Positions 60,614 to 64,000 of a DNA stretch of 64,000 nt are shown piece by piece. Source of the stretch: an uncultured Chryseobacterium sp. (GTDB taxonomy: Bacteria; Bacteroidota; Bacteroidia; Flavobacteriales; Weeksellaceae); assembly GCA_913775525.1 (NCBI GenBank), contig CAJYLH010000022.1:62001-126000 (forward strand), given 5' to 3'. How positions within the stretch are numbered: position 1 is the first letter of the stretch; each line of letters opens with the position of its first letter. The notes under the pieces were generated by a model. That model did no database searches. It was not told the origin of the DNA and saw only the letters and a program-made list of their open reading frames with translations. The translations under genes and the position numbers were made by a program.

Positions 60614-61825
60614 TTAAGCTGATTTTACCGTCTTCTTTTTTCTGCGGCCCCACCAGATCATAAATCCGGTTACCGGCAGGGAAGCACAGATCAGGCTTAC
60701 CACAAAAGCAATGATTTTGGTCGGAAGACCCAGGATAGCCCCTACATGGATGTCATAGTTGGCCGCTACGGCTTTTTCGCCCAGGTTTTTATCCTGAGGG
60801 TCATGGGTGTGCAGCAGTTCACCGGAGTTTTCATCGAAGATCAGGCTGCTGCTTTTATGATAAGAGTAGGAAAGGTGTTTTACGTAGACTTCAAAATTCG
60901 GGTGGGCATGGTCATCCATATGCTTGTGGCCCAGATCAATCGAAAACGAGTACGCATCCGGATATTTTGCCTTTACTGTATTGCTGATCTTGTCCAGTGT
61001 TCCTGCTGTTCTCATTTCAGCCGGAGCTTTTGTAGTGATGGATGAAAAATCGGGATATTTTGTCTCTCCTCCCGAGAAGGTGAAGTAGATTGCTGCCTGC
61101 ACGAAGAAAAAGGCATAAAATAAACCGGTAATGGCGAAAATCAGGGCGAAGATGGACGAGTAAAAACCCAGGATGTTATGGAGGTCATAATTTTTGCGTT
61201 TCCAGTTTTTTACATTCTTCCATTTGAAGGAAAGGCGCTGTTTCCTGGCAGCCTTGTTTTTGGGCCACCATAAAATGATCCCGGAAATCAGCATGATGAC
61301 AAAAATAATCACCGGGATGCCTACCAGGTAGGTTCCCCACGACTGTTTAAGGAGATAACTCCAGTGGATCATCTTTACAATCTGGAAAAAACCGTTCTTT
61401 TCGTCATAGGTCCTGAGAACTTTTCCGGTGTACGGATTTACATACGACACTTTATAAATCGGGAATTCATCAAAATAATTCCAGCCTTCCGGATTATGCT
61501 CGTACCAATAGAACTGGTACGAAAGTTTCTTATCCACCGGGATATTGACCCAATGGACAGGATACTTTTCTTTCACCTGATCCACAACGGCTTTTTCTAG
61601 CACGCGGATCGGAAGCACTTCTTTCCGTTCGATGCCCTGTTCCTGATGGTAGATAACATCTTTCCTGGTGAAATTTTCTATTTCATCTTTGAAAACATAC
61701 AGCGCTCCCGTAATGGAAATAATAAAGATCAGGAAGCCTACGGCCAGCCCCAGCCACAAATGCAGTTTTCCTGTCCATTTCTTAAAGATACCCGGCTTTT
61801 TTTTATGATGATGTTTTTTCCTCAT
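60614..61825 (-). CDS. PepSY-associated membrane protein (siderophore reductase-like)
   Basis: A 403-residue inner membrane protein with a basic His-rich start (RKKHHHKKKPGIFKKWTGKLHLWLG), first transmembrane helix about 27-46 and a long periplasmic domain with PepSY elements, followed by further helices. In the family, histidines bind heme and the protein reduces ferric siderophores (PepSY_TM family). It follows a siderophore-type receptor gene by 50 bases on the same strand, and has its own promoter and a palindromic box. Confidence 0.88.
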   Translation of the reverse strand: MRKKHHHKKKPGIFKKWTGKLHLWLGLAVGFLIFIISITGALYVFKDEIENFTRKDVIYHQEQGIERKEVLPIRVLEKAVVDQVKEKYPVHWVNIPVDKKLSYQFYWYEHNPEGWNYFDEFPIYKVSYVNPYTGKVLRTYDEKNGFFQIVKMIHWSYLLKQSWGTYLVGIPVIIFVIMLISGIILWWPKNKAARKQRLSFKWKNVKNWKRKNYDLHNILGFYSSIFALIFAITGLFYAFFFVQAAIYFTFSGGETKYPDFSSITTKAPAEMRTAGTLDKISNTVKAKYPDAYSFSIDLGHKHMDDHAHPNFEVYVKHLSYSYHKSSSLIFDENSGELLHTHDPQDKNLGEKAVAANYDIHVGAILGLPTKIIAFVVSLICASLPVTGFMIWWGRRKKKTVKSA

Positions 61826-61842
61826 GTCTCTGAAAAGTTCTG

Positions 61843-61885
61843 CAAAGATAAGTTTAATGTTTTTATTTAGATTAATTAAAATCTA
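61843..61885 (-). promoter_or_regulatory. Promoter of the PepSY gene with palindromic iron-type box
   Basis: Minus-strand -7 box TATCTTTG at 61843-61850. Upstream at 61868-61885 is a perfect palindrome TAGATT-AATTAA-AATCTA overlapping the end of the receptor gene. Thirteen bases (TTATTTAGATTAA) are shared with the box before feoA. This suggests one iron-responsive regulator for both loci. Confidence 0.65.
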
Positions 61886-63993
61886 TATTCAACCATAAAA
61901 GTTCCCCTCATTCCCAGTGCATTCACGAAATCACTGTCGCGGGCTGCCCACCAGGCGATGGCCGGCTGGTATACTGTATTGAAGACATTCTCAATTCCGA
62001 GTGACAGTTTCCAGTTGGAATTCAGATCATAAGAAGACCTAAAATTAAATACGGTATAGTCTGGAACGGCACCTTCCCCGTAAGAATACAGCCCGGTTTT
62101 AGGATTCGGGTCAAAGCGGTTCTGCCTGAAGCCATGCAGCATATCCAGGCCGATAGAAAGGAACTGAACCGGCTTTACCTGTACATAAGCCAGTATTTTC
62201 GGTGCTGAAATCCTGCTGTTGTTGATCTTGGCAGAATAATCCCCATCATCTTTCAGGGAGGTGATCCCTTCCATCCAGCTGTAGCTTCCTCCGAAGTTCA
62301 GCCATTTCAATGGGGTGAAGTTCAGGTAGCCTTCCACGCCGTATACGATTTCCGGAGCCCGCTGGATCGTCAGTGACCGGTCCGGGCTTTGCACGAAAGA
62401 TGCCCCCAGTTTTGAGGTGCTTACATAAGACGTCATTTCATAGTTCAGCCATTTCGCAATCTGTCCTGTTGCTCCGAATTCATAATTGTTCACAATAATC
62501 GGCTTGGTCTCCAGGTTAGCAATGGTTTCTGAAGTAGAGGTCCTCAAAATCCTTCCCAGTTCATTGATGGAATACGATTGGGAAAAGCTGCCAAAAAGGT
62601 TAAGGTAAGGCTGGATGTTGTACCTGAGTCCGATATTGCCTACCAGGGCATTATATTCCAGGTCTCCTCCCTGTACGAAAATACTTTTGGTAAACGTGCC
62701 GTCATTTTTAATGGTGGACAGTGTATTGAAATCGCCGACTTTCACCTTGATGTTTTCATACCGCAAGCCCCCTTTCAGCGTCAGCTTTTTAAGCAGGTCC
62801 ACTTTTACCATCATGAAAGGAGCTACATTGGTCATGTCCATATCCGGGGTCCAGTAGCGGCCGTCCTCCAGCTTCTGGACGGTTTTGTCATTCAGGACAT
62901 CAAGACCGTAAATGACTTCTCCCTGGGAGTTTGCTGTGTTCCAGAGCTGGGTATCCAGGTTAGCCCGCAGTCCGGACTTTTTTGATATAACATTGGATTG
63001 TCCGCCGTTAAAGAATGTGTCGCTGTATCCATATACCGTCCTGAAATCCTGGTAATACAGGTTGACATTCAGGGCTGTATTCCGGAACAGGTTTTTGTTG
63101 TCGTAACTTAATTTATAGTTGTGGTTCCTAGGGGTTCCCTGTGGCGTCAGTCCCAGGTTTTTCCCCGCTCCCTCTGCAATGGTGGGCGTAATGGCATATT
63201 TTCCCGTCTTCAGTCCGAGATCAAGGTCAGATTTTGAGGCATACCCGATATAGGAAGCTTCAATCCTCTGATTCTGATTGATATTGTATCCCAGTTTCAG
63301 CATACCATTGTAATTATCCATTTTTGCCGTACTGTAGGTAGGGCTGAGGTAAACGCCGTCTCCATCTTTCATATAGCCTGTCCGTTCGTATGTCAGGGAC
63401 GCTACATAATCAAACTTATCGGATAGCTTACCTGATAAAAGCTGTGTCGCTCTGATCCCCAGGGTGCCACCGTAAGGCTGACCGGTTATGCCGATCTGGG
63501 AAATTCCTGAAATTTTCTGACCGGTCCTGCTCCTCCTGGTAATATAGTTGATAATTCCTCCATCTGCACCGTTCCCGTAAATGGACGATGCACCTTTGAT
63601 CACCTCGATCCTTTCAATTACCGAAGGGTCGATGGAACGGATGTCCCTTGCACCATTCCTTAAAGGGGTAGATTGTGGGATCCCGTCAATCAGGACCAGT
63701 ACCTGGCGTCCTCTCAGCGTCTGGCCGCTGTTGGTGGTGGTTCCTGAGCTGGTCGCAAGGCTGGGCACAGTATACTGGAGGATATTGCTGATATCTGAAT
63801 TAATGGTCAGTTGCGACTGAACCTGTTTTTCACTCACTACCGTTACTGAGCTCGGAACTTCCTTGATGCTTTCTCTCTTCCGGGAGGCCGTCATAACCAC
63901 CTCATCCACATTGTTTATTTTTAAGCTGTCTTCCGACTGGGCAAAAGCCATAGCGGCTGCCAGAAAGGATATTCCTGTGAATGTTTTTTTCAT
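61876..63993 (-). CDS. TonB-dependent siderophore-type receptor
   Basis: A 705-residue outer-membrane receptor, complete in the window (ATG at 63993, seven bases from the edge). Signal peptide 1-18 (ending AMAFAQ), TonB box region DEVVMTASRK (about 30-39), plug about 40-155 with LRGRQVLVLIDGIP and IEVIKGASSIYGNGADGGIINY, then the barrel ending in FMVEYRF. The plug is of the ferric siderophore/heme type. It precedes the PepSY protein, an arrangement common for siderophore uptake and reduction. The promoter lies outside the window. Confidence 0.93.
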   Translation of the reverse strand: MKKTFTGISFLAAAMAFAQSEDSLKINNVDEVVMTASRKRESIKEVPSSVTVVSEKQVQSQLTINSDISNILQYTVPSLATSSGTTTNSGQTLRGRQVLVLIDGIPQSTPLRNGARDIRSIDPSVIERIEVIKGASSIYGNGADGGIINYITRRSRTGQKISGISQIGITGQPYGGTLGIRATQLLSGKLSDKFDYVASLTYERTGYMKDGDGVYLSPTYSTAKMDNYNGMLKLGYNINQNQRIEASYIGYASKSDLDLGLKTGKYAITPTIAEGAGKNLGLTPQGTPRNHNYKLSYDNKNLFRNTALNVNLYYQDFRTVYGYSDTFFNGGQSNVISKKSGLRANLDTQLWNTANSQGEVIYGLDVLNDKTVQKLEDGRYWTPDMDMTNVAPFMMVKVDLLKKLTLKGGLRYENIKVKVGDFNTLSTIKNDGTFTKSIFVQGGDLEYNALVGNIGLRYNIQPYLNLFGSFSQSYSINELGRILRTSTSETIANLETKPIIVNNYEFGATGQIAKWLNYEMTSYVSTSKLGASFVQSPDRSLTIQRAPEIVYGVEGYLNFTPLKWLNFGGSYSWMEGITSLKDDGDYSAKINNSRISAPKILAYVQVKPVQFLSIGLDMLHGFRQNRFDPNPKTGLYSYGEGAVPDYTVFNFRSSYDLNSNWKLSLGIENVFNTVYQPAIAWWAARDSDFVNALGMRGTFMVEYRF

Positions 63994-64000
63994 TGATTCT

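Overview
The window is a chromosomal segment of a Flavobacteriia (Bacteroidota) bacterium, most likely Chryseobacterium or a close relative. The evidence is the Bacteroidota -7 promoter box (TAnnTTTG) before many genes, a SusC/SusD pair, a type IX secretion C-terminal domain, GLPGLI-family proteins, Bacteroidota-type FtsZ/FtsQ/MraY variants, and weak or absent Shine-Dalgarno sequences.

Layout. 1-4.7 kb: a TPR gene cut by the left edge, a GNAT acetyltransferase, four tRNA genes (Leu-CAG, Leu-UAA, Gly-GCC, Leu-UAG), a DUF3127 protein with an SSB-like acidic tail, aat and an EamA exporter. 4.7-10.3 kb: a TPR protein, glmM, and a translationally coupled feoA-feoB-small membrane protein operon. 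10.4-16.8 kb: an outer-surface cluster with two GLPGLI proteins, a type IX sorted protein, a large outer-membrane barrel, a small secreted peptide and an XRE regulator. 17.3-19.5 kb: a JmjC/cupin-like protein, a bacilliredoxin, a possible short transcript and yqeY. 19.6-36.7 kb: the division and cell wall (dcw) cluster on the minus strand, mraZ-rsmH-ftsL-ftsI-murE-(four-helix-bundle gene)-mraY-murD-ftsW-murG-(secreted YbjN-like protein)-murC-ftsQ-ftsA-ftsZ-yqeY, with a readable MraZ operator. MurE carries the DNPR motif typical of meso-diaminopimelate-adding enzymes. 36.9-38.8 kb: an alpha/beta hydrolase, engB and a GNAT gene.

38.9-48.7 kb is the most unusual part. A tightly packed 11-gene minus-strand operon encodes mostly unannotated proteins: a small Cys protein, YegP-like, orphan HsdR-N-like nuclease, Cys-rich SH3 protein, small membrane proteins, TerB-like protein, coiled-coil membrane protein and a VWA-like lipoprotein. 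It lies beside a TPR sensor kinase and two paralogous response regulators. The operon promoter and the promoter of a 55-residue gene located between the two regulators share a palindromic element at exactly the same distance (15 nt) from identical -7 boxes. This suggests a dedicated two-component regulon.

49-58.9 kb: an AT-rich orphan gene, a secreted metallophosphoesterase, a secreted PI-PLC-like enzyme and a SusC/SusD pair, which look like a phosphoester scavenging set, then msrA. Three copies of a roughly 180-bp intergenic repeat flank the PI-PLC/SusCD/msrA block, one inverted and two in tandem. 59.5-64 kb: a ROK kinase without the usual zinc cysteines, and a PepSY membrane protein with a TonB-dependent siderophore-type receptor. 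A palindrome resembling an iron box occurs before both feoA and the PepSY gene.
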